A stretch of 64,000 nt of DNA from Micromonospora nigra. GTDB lineage: Bacteria > Actinomycetota > Actinomycetes > Mycobacteriales > Micromonosporaceae. Of the stretch, positions 17,362 to 25,216 are shown piece by piece (the stretch's first letter is position 1; each line of letters starts with the position of its first letter). The notes beneath the pieces were generated by a model. The model ran no database searches. It worked only from the letters and a program-made list of their open reading frames with translations, and was not told the DNA's origin. The stretch spans positions 1,116,001-1,180,000 of the forward strand of contig NZ_FMHT01000003.1 in assembly GCF_900091585.1 (NCBI RefSeq). Reading direction: 5' to 3'. Position numbers and translations under genes: made by a program.

Positions 17362-19578
17362 TCAGCGTGGATAGACCACGAACTTCGGGGCCGTCCCGGC
17401 ACCCGACGGGGGCACCCGGTCGTGCCGCAGCGCGAACTGCATCATCTCCCGGAACGCGGGCGCGGCGATGTCACCGCCGCCACCGCCGGGGGTGTGCGCG
17501 AACACCGCGATGACGTAGCGGGGCTTCTCGGCGGGTGCCATCCCGATGAAGGACGCGACCTCGCCCGGCTGCTTCTGCCCGTTCACCAGCCGCCAGCCGG
17601 TGCCGGTCTTGCCGGCGACCCGGTAGCCGGGAACGGCCGCGGCCCGACCGGTGGCGCCCTCGACGGTGGTCACCGCCTCCAGGATGGTGCGCAGCGCGGC
17701 GGCGTTGTCGGGGCTCAGCACCGGACGGGTGACCGGCGGCTCGGCGGGCACCCGGGTGCCGTCCGGCTCGATGATCTCCTTGACCAGGTGCGGCTGCACG
17801 TAGGTGCCGTCGTTGGCGATGGCGGCGTACGCCGCGGCCATCTGCAACGGGGTGGCGTCGACGCTGTGCCCGATGGGCACCGACCCGTACGACGAGTCGC
17901 TCCACTCCTGTGCGGGCAGCAGCCGGCCGCTGGCCTCCCCCGGCATGCCCACCCCGGTCGCCCGGCCCAGCCCGAAGCGGCCCTGGTAGTCGATCAGTCG
18001 TTCCTGGCCGAGCTTGTCGGCGATCTGGATGGTGCCGACGTTCGACGAGTACGCCATCATCCCCGCCAGGCTCATCCGCCGCCCGTTCGCCTGGTGGGTG
18101 TCGGAGAACCAGGTGTCGCCCTTGCGGATGCCGTTGGCCACCGGGAACGACGTGTCGGGGGTGATCACGCCCTCCTGCAACGCCGCCCCGAAGGTGATCG
18201 CCTTGTGCACCGAGCCGGGATCGACCACGAAGCTGGTGGCCGCGTCCTCCCGGTCGGAGGGTCGGCTGGCCTCCGGCCGGGCCGCGTTGTACGTCGGGTG
18301 GCTGGCCTGGGCCAGCACCTCCCCGCTCGGGATCTCGATGACCACGGCGGCGCCGGTGCTGCCCTTCACCTCGGCCATCCGCTCGCTGAGGATGCGCTGC
18401 ACCATGAACTGCAGGTCACGGTCGATGGTCAGCCGCACCGAGCTGCCCGGCTCGGCCGGCGTGGTGCGGCTGTAGCCGCCGGGGATCGGCGCGGCCAGAT
18501 CACCGAGGCCGACCTCGAACACCCGCTGACCGTCCTCGCCGTGCAGCAGGTCGTCGTAGCGGGCCTCCAGCCCCTCCAGGCCGACCATGTCGGGGCTGGT
18601 GAAGCCGAGCAGGTTGGCCGCCAGGTCACCGCCGGGCACCTCCCGCCGCTCGTCGCGGTGGGTGTTGATGCCCGGCAGCTCCAGTGCCATGATCTGGCGG
18701 GCCCGACCGATCTCCACCCCCCGTGCGAGGTACTCGAACTGGGAGTCGACGCCGTTGATCCGCTTGCGTGGCTGCATCTTCTCCGCCAGCTCCGAGGCGG
18801 GCACGCCGAGCAGCGGGGACAGCGCCTTCGCGGTGGCCGCGATGTCCTCCACCTGGGTCGGGTCGGCGTAGACGTAGCGGGCCTCGACGCTGTGTGCCAG
18901 CGGAGCGCCGTCCCGGTCGTAGATCGCCCCGCGCGGGGCGAGCAGTTGCACCGTCCGGGTGCGGTCGGAGAGCCCACCGTCGGCGTACGCCGGGGTCTCC
19001 ACGGTCTGCAGGTGCACCAGCCGGATGCCGACGGCGGCGAACAGGGCCAGGGTGAGCGCCGTGCCGAGACGCAGCCGGCGACCCGGATCGGCGAGCTTCG
19101 GCGGGCGTGGCGGTTTCCGGGACGGGCGGCGCGCGGCGGCCGGGCGGCGGCCCGGAGCCGGGGTGGTACGCCGACGCGGCGCGGGCGGCGGCCCGTCGTC
19201 GGTGGAACCCGGACCCCGCGGCGTGACCGTACGCACGACGGCGGTGGTCTCCCGCCGCCCGGAGCGGGCGGCGGCGCGGCCCCCGTCGAGCACCTGGAGG
19301 GCGGGGCGGAACGGATCGGCGGAACGGGTGCTGCCGCGCGGGGTGCGTCGCTGTTCGGCGCGGCCCGGACGGTCCTGTTGTTCGGCCCGGCCGGTGCCGG
19401 CCTGGCCGGCGCTCTCCTCACGGATCGTGCGGCCCCGGGGGGTGTACGCGCGGGCGCCGGAGATCCCACCGGCCGCCTCGCCACCGCGTGCCCCCGCGGC
19501 CCGGCCGCCCGTGGCACGCGACGAGCCGCGCCGGGAGCCTGTGGCGTCCCGGCGCGGTTCCTCGGATCTCGGTGGCAC
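17362..19578 (-). CDS. ftsI: FtsI/PBP3, septal transpeptidase (class B PBP)
   Basis: A 738-residue class B penicillin-binding protein. About 165 disordered, Arg/Pro-rich cytoplasmic residues precede one membrane helix (about 171-189). A dimerisation domain follows, then the transpeptidase domain with SVHK (S456, K459), SSN (511-513) and KTG (657-659). It crosslinks septal peptidoglycan in partnership with FtsW. The GTG start is preceded by GGAGGGG, which overlaps the ftsL-like stop region. Only 3 bp separate the two genes. Confidence 0.96.
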   Translation of the reverse strand: MPPRSEEPRRDATGSRRGSSRATGGRAAGARGGEAAGGISGARAYTPRGRTIREESAGQAGTGRAEQQDRPGRAEQRRTPRGSTRSADPFRPALQVLDGGRAAARSGRRETTAVVRTVTPRGPGSTDDGPPPAPRRRTTPAPGRRPAAARRPSRKPPRPPKLADPGRRLRLGTALTLALFAAVGIRLVHLQTVETPAYADGGLSDRTRTVQLLAPRGAIYDRDGAPLAHSVEARYVYADPTQVEDIAATAKALSPLLGVPASELAEKMQPRKRINGVDSQFEYLARGVEIGRARQIMALELPGINTHRDERREVPGGDLAANLLGFTSPDMVGLEGLEARYDDLLHGEDGQRVFEVGLGDLAAPIPGGYSRTTPAEPGSSVRLTIDRDLQFMVQRILSERMAEVKGSTGAAVVIEIPSGEVLAQASHPTYNAARPEASRPSDREDAATSFVVDPGSVHKAITFGAALQEGVITPDTSFPVANGIRKGDTWFSDTHQANGRRMSLAGMMAYSSNVGTIQIADKLGQERLIDYQGRFGLGRATGVGMPGEASGRLLPAQEWSDSSYGSVPIGHSVDATPLQMAAAYAAIANDGTYVQPHLVKEIIEPDGTRVPAEPPVTRPVLSPDNAAALRTILEAVTTVEGATGRAAAVPGYRVAGKTGTGWRLVNGQKQPGEVASFIGMAPAEKPRYVIAVFAHTPGGGGGDIAAPAFREMMQFALRHDRVPPSGAGTAPKFVVYPR

Positions 19579-19581
19579 GGC

Positions 19582-20187
19582 CTACCCCTCCGCGCCCTGC
19601 TGGCTGGTGACCGACGGCTGCCCGTCGGCCGGCTGCGGCACGCCGATGACCTTGCCGTCGGGCAGCCGGATGTACGCCGGCTCCCCGGACTCGACCAGGC
19701 CCAGCCTGCGGGCCTCGGCGGCCAGGTTGCCCGGTGCCTCCGCCTCGGCGATCTGCTTCTTCAGCTGCTGCTGCTCGACGTCGAGCCTGGCCTGCTGCTG
19801 CTGGAGCTTCTCCAACCGGAAGGCGTTCTCGTTGATCTTCGTGTTGACCGCGAGGATGCCCAGCACCCCGCCGACGACCAGCACCACGACGAGCGCCGCG
19901 AACGGTGCCCGGGGTGCCTTCACCGGCGGCGGCGGCGCGACCCGCAGACGCGGCGGGTTCGCCTGCTCGGCGGCGCCGGCCTTCTCGACCGGACGCAGCG
20001 CGGCGCTGCCCTGGGTGAGGTACTCGTGCGCCCCCCGGGCACGAGTCTCCTCCAGCCGGTTCATCCGGTCCGCGTGCGGTGTGCCGCCCCCGGCCCGCGT
20101 GGTCCGCTGCGCCGCGGTCCGGCCCCCCGACCGCGGTGCGCGCGGCACGCCGGCGAACTCCCGGCGCTCACGCTTGTTGACGTCCAT
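19582..20187 (-). CDS. ftsL: FtsL-like septum formation initiator protein
   Basis: A 201-residue bitopic protein in the ftsL position. A basic cytoplasmic N-terminus (1-95) precedes one membrane helix (about 96-113, [18 protein letters not shown]). A short coiled coil rich in Gln/Leu ([18 protein letters not shown]) follows, then [18 protein letters not shown], typical of FtsL/DivIC-like proteins. It likely binds FtsQ and FtsI/FtsW. Its ATG lies 20 bp inside the end of rsmH. The symbol is given by position and architecture, since FtsL proteins diverge strongly. Confidence 0.85.
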   Translation of the reverse strand: MDVNKRERREFAGVPRAPRSGGRTAAQRTTRAGGGTPHADRMNRLEETRARGAHEYLTQGSAALRPVEKAGAAEQANPPRLRVAPPPPVKAPRAPFAALVVVLVVGGVLGILAVNTKINENAFRLEKLQQQQARLDVEQQQLKKQIAEAEAPGNLAAEARRLGLVESGEPAYIRLPDGKVIGVPQPADGQPSVTSQQGAEG

Positions 20188-21295
20188 ATCCCTCCCCCTC
20201 TTCGTCCGTCCCTGTCCCGTCCCTCGGCATCCGCCGTGACCCCCGTGCGGGTGTCACGGCCGATCCCGCCCCCGGTTCCTGCGTCGTCGTGGCCCTGCGG
20301 CGGTACCGTTCGCGGTCGGCCCGCCCCTGCTGCCGTTCCTCCGGGTCGAGGCGCTCCGCGGCCCGCAACCGCACGGAGGCGGCCCGCGGGTTCGCGGCGA
20401 CCTCCGCCTCCCCGGCCAGCTCCGCGCCCCGGCTCAGCAGCCGGAACGTCGGACCCGAGCCGGGCAGCTCGACCGGGAGGTCGACCGGGCCCTTGCTGCG
20501 GACCCGGTCGGCGAGCGCCTGCTTGGTGAGCCGGTCCTCCAGCGAGTGGTAGGACAGGACCACCAGGCGACCGCCCACCGTGAGCGCGTCGAGGGCAGCC
20601 GGCAGTGCCGTCTCCAGCACCGCCAGTTCCCTGTTTACCTCGATCCGTAAAGCCTGAAACGTTCTCTTTGCCGGGTGACCGCCCGTTCGTCGGGCCGGTG
20701 CCGGAATAGCCTCCCGGACCAGCTCGGCCAGTCGCGCCGACGAGGTGATCCGGACCCGTTCCCGGTCCCGGATGATCGCCGAGGCGATCCGCCCGGCGAA
20801 CTTCTCCTCGCCGTACACCCGCAGCACCCGGGCCAGCTCCGGGTGGCCGTAGGTGTTGACCACCTCCTCGGCGGTCACCCCCCGGGTCTGGTCCATCCGC
20901 ATGTCCAGCGGGGCGTCCTGCGCGTACGCGAACCCGCGATCGGGCGCGTCGAGCTGCAACGAGGAGACCCCCAGGTCGAACAGGATCCCGTCGATGCCGG
21001 GGTAACCCAGCCGGGCGAGCACATCCGGCAACTCGTCGTAGACGGCGTGCTCCAGGTGGACCCGGTCGGCGAAGCGGGCCAGCCGGACCCGCGCGTGCGC
21101 GAGGGCCTCGGTGTCCCGATCCAGGCCGATCAACAGGGTGCTCGGGTGCCGTTCCAGCACCGCCTCGGCGTGCCCGGCCAACCCCAGCGTCGCGTCGACG
21201 TGGACTGTCCGGTCACCCCTGCCCAGCGCGGGGGCGAGCAGCTCGAGACACCGCTCGAGCAGCACCGGCACGTGCGTGCCGCGAAGCTCCCCCAT
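20168..21295 (-). CDS. rsmH: RsmH (MraW), 16S rRNA m4C1402 methyltransferase
   Basis: A 375-residue SAM-dependent methyltransferase. Family start [18 protein letters not shown] loop [32 protein letters not shown], the [14 protein letters not shown] helix and [11 protein letters not shown] are all visible. It N4-methylates C1402 of 16S rRNA. The ATG at 21295 matches the conserved [12 protein letters not shown] start and has GTGGGGGT upstream. It lies 211 bp after mraZ; that gap contains a run of GAAC motifs on the coding strand but no gene. Confidence 0.96.
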   Translation of the reverse strand: MGELRGTHVPVLLERCLELLAPALGRGDRTVHVDATLGLAGHAEAVLERHPSTLLIGLDRDTEALAHARVRLARFADRVHLEHAVYDELPDVLARLGYPGIDGILFDLGVSSLQLDAPDRGFAYAQDAPLDMRMDQTRGVTAEEVVNTYGHPELARVLRVYGEEKFAGRIASAIIRDRERVRITSSARLAELVREAIPAPARRTGGHPAKRTFQALRIEVNRELAVLETALPAALDALTVGGRLVVLSYHSLEDRLTKQALADRVRSKGPVDLPVELPGSGPTFRLLSRGAELAGEAEVAANPRAASVRLRAAERLDPEERQQGRADRERYRRRATTTQEPGAGSAVTPARGSRRMPRDGTGTDEEGEGYGRQQA

Positions 21296-21506
21296 GTCGA
21301 CCCCCACTGGTTGCGCCTGTTCTTCTCGTTCCGCGTTCTGTTCGTCGGACGACGCCGTGCCGCCGTACCGCCAGATCCCCATCCGCTCCCGCCCGCCCGC
21401 CGGGCCACGGCCCACCGTGACGGATCGTGCGCCTGGCACCGGGGAAGGGATGCCAGGAACTCGAAAGCGGCTGGAGATCTCGCAGTACGCCGGACGTCGT
21501 CACGCC

Positions 21507-21938
21507 CTACAGACCGCCGGGCAACACCCCCTCGGAGATGTCGGCGAAGTCGTCTTCGCTCTCCGCGAGGTAGTTGTCCCAGGCCGCCCTGTCCCAGATC
21601 TCCACCCGGGTGCTCGCCCCGATGACCACCAGCTCCCGCTCGAGGGCCGCGTACGTGCGCAGGTGTGCCGGGATAGTCACCCGGCCCTGCTTGTCGGGCA
21701 CCTCGTCGTGGGCGCTGGCGAAGAAGACCCGGCTGTAGGCCCGGGCCGCCTTGTGCGTCATCGGCTGCGCGCGCAACTGCTCCGCGATCCGTTGGAACTC
21801 GGGCGTCGGGAAGACGTACAGGCAGCGCTCCTGCCCTTTGGTGATCACGACACCCCCCGCCAACTCGTCCCGGAACTTCGCCGGAAGGATCAACCGGCCC
21901 TTGTCGTCCAGGCGTGGGGTGTGGGTGCCGAGGAACAT
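21507..21938 (-). CDS. mraZ: MraZ, transcriptional regulator of the dcw cluster
   Basis: A 143-residue protein with two AbrB-like repeats: [20 protein letters not shown] at the start and [17 protein letters not shown] in the second half. MraZ binds short direct repeats upstream of its own operon and autoregulates dcw expression. Matching boxes overlap the promoter (22023-22054). The ATG at 21938 sits 9 nt after GAGGGGG, with a leader of about 80 nt. Confidence 0.96.
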   Translation of the reverse strand: MFLGTHTPRLDDKGRLILPAKFRDELAGGVVITKGQERCLYVFPTPEFQRIAEQLRAQPMTHKAARAYSRVFFASAHDEVPDKQGRVTIPAHLRTYAALERELVVIGASTRVEIWDRAAWDNYLAESEDDFADISEGVLPGGL

Positions 21939-22022
21939 CGGCCCAACCCCCTCGCCCTTGTAGCGGCGTTCGCGCGCCGCTGACCCCCCGGGCCGGTGGG
22001 CCCTCCCGGCCTCACCAATGCG

Positions 22023-22054
22023 CCCCACTCTACTCCACTTCCCTCCACCCGCAA
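22023..22054 (-). promoter_or_regulatory. mraZ promoter overlapped by three MraZ boxes
   Basis: On the minus strand GTGGAG, GTGGAG and GTGGGG begin at 22048, 22038 and 22028, exactly 10 bp apart, which is the spacing of MraZ operators (TGGNG-N5). TAGAGT (22032-22027) is a good -10 and TTGCGG (22054-22049) a plausible -35 with a 16-bp spacer. The boxes therefore fill the spacer and -10, a layout for repression. Confidence 0.75.
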
Positions 22055-22071
22055 CCAGATTCGGCCCCACG

Positions 22072-22126
22072 GCGCGCCGTCTCGGCGCGCAAAACCGCAC
22101 GTCAACACGGGTGGAGCGGAGTGGAG
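22072..22126. promoter_or_regulatory. Hairpin and second pair of GTGGAG boxes upstream of mraZ
   Basis: GCGCGCCG-TCT-CGGCGCGC (22072-22090) is a perfect 8-bp inverted repeat. At 22111-22116 and 22121-22126 the plus strand has GTGGAG twice at 10-bp spacing, the same box and period as the mraZ operator but in opposite orientation. It could be an auxiliary MraZ site facing murT. Confidence 0.4.
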
Positions 22127-22250
22127 GGCCCCGGCGCCCCCGCCGGGTCCGCTTTCCGACATCGATCGACCCACGCCGTCCCGGGTCATCGTGCGGCAGG
22201 CCCGGACGGGCCCGTCGGCGGCGCGTCGGCGGGCGCGTCGGCGGGGCGTC

Positions 22251-22269
22251 GCAGCATGCGGCATGCTGC
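22251..22269. promoter_or_regulatory. Perfect 19-nt palindrome between mraZ and murT
   Basis: GCAGCATGC-G-GCATGCTGC is symmetric around position 22260. It is less GC-rich than its surroundings, which is typical of a binding site for a dimeric regulator. TATCCA at 22272-22277 next to it could be a -10 for a plus-strand transcript. Confidence 0.45.
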
Positions 22270-22326
22270 GCTATCCAGAGCTGAAGATGCGCCGACTTGC
22301 CGCAAGACCCGCCCACCCCCGCACCG

Positions 22327-22499
22327 GCCACGTCCGCCCGGGCGGACCGCACAGCCACGTCGGCCCGAGCGGACCGCACGGCCACGTCCGCCCCGGCGGA
22401 CCGCACAGCCACGTCCGCCCGAGCGGACCGCACAGCCATGTCCGCCCCGGCGGACGGAACGCCCTCGGCCCCGGCGGACGGAACGCCCTCGGCCCCGGT
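22327..22499. repeat. 27-bp tandem repeats followed by 24-bp repeats upstream of murT
   Basis: Four units of 27 bp (22327-22353, 22354-22380, 22381-22407, 22408-22434) starting GCCACGTCCGCC, a degenerate fifth, then two 24-bp units ending about 22499. Each unit contains a small palindrome (GTCCGCCCGGGCGGAC in the first). The array is in frame with murT but lies before its likely start and promoter. Confidence 0.85.
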
Positions 22500-22520
22500 C
22501 TGGCGGGTGCCGGGGTCCGG

Positions 22521-22526
22521 TAACCT
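22521..22526 (+). promoter_or_regulatory. -10 element of murT, leaderless start
   Basis: TAACCT lies 7 nt before the GTG of murT, with no Shine-Dalgarno. The distance predicts transcription starting at or next to the start codon. No clear -35 is seen. Confidence 0.6.
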
Positions 22527-22533
22527 CGCTCGG

Positions 22534-23796
22534 GTGACGGACGCGAAGATGCCCCTGCGGGCGAAGGTGGCCAGCTCCGTGTCGCGGACCGCGGCGGCGC
22601 TGTCGCGGGCCGCCGGCCGTGGCGACGGCTCGGTGATCGGTGGTTGGATCGGCCTGAAGATCGATCCGGACCTGCTGGCCCATCTGGCTGCCGGTCGGGC
22701 CATCGCGCTGATCTCCGGCACCAACGGCAAGACCACGACCACCCGGCTCGCCGCCGCCGCCGTGGGGGTGCTCGGCCGGGTCGCCACCAACTCCTTCGGC
22801 GCCAACATGCCCACCGGCCACACCTCGGCGCTCGCCAAGGCCGGCAGCACCCCCTACGCCGTGCTGGAGGTCGACGAGCACTACCTCGCGCAGGTGTTGG
22901 AGGCGACCGAACCGCACGTGGTCGCGCTGCTCAACCTCTCCCGCGACCAGCTCGACCGCGCCAAGGAGGTCGCCATGATGGCGCAGCTCTGGCGCGCGGC
23001 CCTGGTCCGCCACCCCGACGTGCGCGTCATCGCCAACGCCGACGACCCGATGGTGGTCTGGGCGGCCAGCCCACCACCGGCCCACGACCACCGGATCACC
23101 CCACCCCAGGTGGTGTGGTTCTCCGCCGGTCAACGCTGGCACGACGACTCGTGGGTCTGCCCCGAGTGCGGTTCGACGATCCAGCGCGCCGAGGGACAGT
23201 GGTGGTGCACCGGGTGCCCGCTGCGCCGCCCCGAGCCGCAGTGGACGGTGGAGGACGACGGCGTGGTCGACCCGACCGGCGCCTGGCACCGGGTCAAGCT
23301 CCAGCTCCCGGGCAAGGTCAACCTGGGTAACGCGGCGACCGCGCTGGCCGTGGCCGCCGAGTTCGGCGTCCGCCCGGTGGACGCCTCGCTCAAGCTCAAG
23401 GACGTCACCTCCGTCGCCGGCCGCTACGCCCAGGTGGAGCGGGACGGGCGCAACATCCGGCTGCTGCTGGCCAAGAATCCGGCCAGTTGGCTGGAGGCGT
23501 TCGACATGGCCGACGAGGCGCCGACACTGCTGTCCATCAACGCCCGCGACCCCGACGGGCTGGACACCTCCTGGCTCTTCGACGTCGACTTCGCCCCGCT
23601 GCGCGGCCGGCACGTGCTGATCACCGGCGACCGGGCGTACGACCTCGCCGTCCGTCTCGACGTCAACGACGTGCCGTTCCAGCACGTACGCACGTTCGAC
23701 GAAGCCGTCCGGGCGGTGCCTCCGGGGCGCCTGGAGGTCATCGCGAACTACACCGCGTTCCAGGACATCCGAGCGGAGTTGGACCGTGTCAACTGA
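22534..23796 (+). CDS. murT: MurT, lipid II isoglutaminyl synthase ligase subunit
   Basis: A 420-residue Mur-ligase-like subunit. With GatD it amidates the D-glutamate of lipid II to D-isoglutamine, using glutamine and ATP. ATP loop [10 protein letters not shown] is at 61-70. The MurT-specific Cys4 zinc ribbon has C209, C212, C225 and C228 (CPECG...CTGC). The C-terminal DUF1727 domain follows from about residue 290. I chose GTG 22534 over earlier in-frame starts because upstream codons are tandem repeat and the -10 lies 7 nt away. It overlaps gatD by 11 bp. Confidence 0.93.
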   Translation: MTDAKMPLRAKVASSVSRTAAALSRAAGRGDGSVIGGWIGLKIDPDLLAHLAAGRAIALISGTNGKTTTTRLAAAAVGVLGRVATNSFGANMPTGHTSALAKAGSTPYAVLEVDEHYLAQVLEATEPHVVALLNLSRDQLDRAKEVAMMAQLWRAALVRHPDVRVIANADDPMVVWAASPPPAHDHRITPPQVVWFSAGQRWHDDSWVCPECGSTIQRAEGQWWCTGCPLRRPEPQWTVEDDGVVDPTGAWHRVKLQLPGKVNLGNAATALAVAAEFGVRPVDASLKLKDVTSVAGRYAQVERDGRNIRLLLAKNPASWLEAFDMADEAPTLLSINARDPDGLDTSWLFDVDFAPLRGRHVLITGDRAYDLAVRLDVNDVPFQHVRTFDEAVRAVPPGRLEVIANYTAFQDIRAELDRVN

Positions 23797-24508
23797 GAGC
23801 CTGCGTATCGTCTGGGTCTACCCCGACCTGCTGTCCACCTACGGCGACCGGGGCAACGCGCTGATCCTCGCCCGGCGGGCGCAGCAGCGCGGCTTCCCCG
23901 TCGAGGTGCTGGAGGTCCGCTCCGACCAGCGGCTGCCCGCGTCGGCCGACATCTACCTGATCGGCGGGGGCGAGGACGGCCCGCAGGCGCTGGGCGCGCA
24001 GCGGCTGATCACCGACGGTGGCCTGCACCGCGCCGTCGCGCAGGGCTCCGTGGTGTTCGGGGTGTGCGCCGGCTACCAGTTGCTCGGCGTGTCCTTCTTC
24101 GCCAAGGGCACCCGGTGCGCCGGGCTGGAACTGCTCGACATCAGCTCCGACCGCGGGCCCAGCCGGGCGGTCGGCGAGCTGGCCGGCGACGTCGACCCGC
24201 GGCTGGGCCTGCCGCCGCTGACCGGCTTCGAGAATCACGGCGGCCGCACCCACCTCGGCCCCGGTGCCGCACCGCTGGCACGGGTCACCGCCGGGGTGGG
24301 CAACGACGGGGCGACCGAGGGCGCGTGGCGGGGCAAGCTGCTCGGCACGTACTCGCACGGGCCGGCGCTGGCCCGCAACCCGGCCCTGGCCGACCTGCTG
24401 CTGCGCTGGGCCACCGGCGTCCACCAGCTTCCGCCGCTGGACGACACCTGGTCCGACCGGCTCCGGTCCGAGCGCCGCGCCGCGGTGGCCGCCGCCGACC
24501 GGGCATGA
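23786..24508 (+). CDS. gatD: GatD, lipid II isoglutaminyl synthase glutaminase subunit
   Basis: A 240-residue class I glutamine amidotransferase (CobB/CobQ-like). The nucleophile is C94 in FGVCAGYQLLG. The second catalytic residue is probably H191 in GTYSHGPAL, at positions close to those in Staphylococcus GatD. It supplies ammonia to MurT for amidating lipid II. Its GTG start is inside the last codons of murT and its stop overlaps the next start (ATGA), so the three genes form one operon. Confidence 0.93.
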   Translation: MSTESLRIVWVYPDLLSTYGDRGNALILARRAQQRGFPVEVLEVRSDQRLPASADIYLIGGGEDGPQALGAQRLITDGGLHRAVAQGSVVFGVCAGYQLLGVSFFAKGTRCAGLELLDISSDRGPSRAVGELAGDVDPRLGLPPLTGFENHGGRTHLGPGAAPLARVTAGVGNDGATEGAWRGKLLGTYSHGPALARNPALADLLLRWATGVHQLPPLDDTWSDRLRSERRAAVAAADRA

Positions 24509-25185
24509 TCCCCGCCGTCCGGCGGCTGCTGCGGCAGCCGTCGGCCGTGCGTTTCGCCGGGCTGCTGCTCCTGCTCGCGATCCTCACCCCGGTGGCGCTG
24601 CTGGCGCCCCGGCCGGAGCTGTCGGAGCTGCCGGAGCGGGCCGACCAGCTCGGCGGGTACGCCCCGATGGCCGCGATCGTCGGCGGGGCGCTGTTGCTGG
24701 TGGCGCTGGTGCCCCGCACGTTCGTCACACTCGCCTCGGGGGCCATCTTCGGCGCGTGGGAGGGGGCCGCGTACGCCCTGGGGGCCGCGCTGCTCGCGGC
24801 GGCGCTGGGCTTCGCGGTGGGCCGGTTGCTCGGGCGCGAGTTCGTGGCCGAGCGGGTCCGGGGGCGGCTGGCCCGGCTGGACGGCTGGTTCGCCCGGCAG
24901 AGCGTGCTCGGGGTGATCACCGTGCGGCTGCTGCCGATCTCCGGTTTCGGCATGGTCAGCTACGGCTACGGCACCACCGGGGCGCGGCTGCTGCCGTTCC
25001 TCGCCGGCAGCGTGATCGCCTCCGCCCCCACCGCCTTCGGGTACGCGGCGGTGGGGGCGGCGGTCACCACGTCGGGTGACGTCAACTGGTTCGCCGCCGC
25101 CCCCGCCGGCCTCGGCGTGATCGCCAGCGCCGTGCTCGTCCACCGCTGGTGGCGCGCCGAGCGCCGCCGCCCCACCCCCACCTGA
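24505..25185 (+). CDS. VTT-domain (TVP38/TMEM64, DedA-like) membrane protein
   Basis: A 226-residue membrane protein. It has an N-terminal helix, then the VTT core with VALVPRTFVTLASGAIFGAW and GRLLGREFVAERVRGRL, re-entrant-type hydrophobic segments and RLLPISGFGMVSYGYG. Members of this superfamily are lipid scramblases or undecaprenyl-phosphate recyclers in several bacteria. Placement after murT-gatD would suit a cell-envelope lipid role, but this is inference. ATG overlaps the gatD stop. The gene converges on leuS with only 31 bp between stops. Confidence 0.85.
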   Translation: MIPAVRRLLRQPSAVRFAGLLLLLAILTPVALLAPRPELSELPERADQLGGYAPMAAIVGGALLLVALVPRTFVTLASGAIFGAWEGAAYALGAALLAAALGFAVGRLLGREFVAERVRGRLARLDGWFARQSVLGVITVRLLPISGFGMVSYGYGTTGARLLPFLAGSVIASAPTAFGYAAVGAAVTTSGDVNWFAAAPAGLGVIASAVLVHRWWRAERRRPTPT

Positions 25186-25216
25186 CGCGTACCGTCCTTC
25201 GTCTTCGACCCGGCGG

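Noticed and set aside
22072..22094. Rho-independent terminator with a run of A/T
   Set aside because: The AAAA follows the stem on the plus strand, where U would be needed; on the minus strand the T-run precedes the stem.
22327..22499. CRISPR-like array
   Set aside because: Units are contiguous with no spacers and vary gradually; no cas genes are near.
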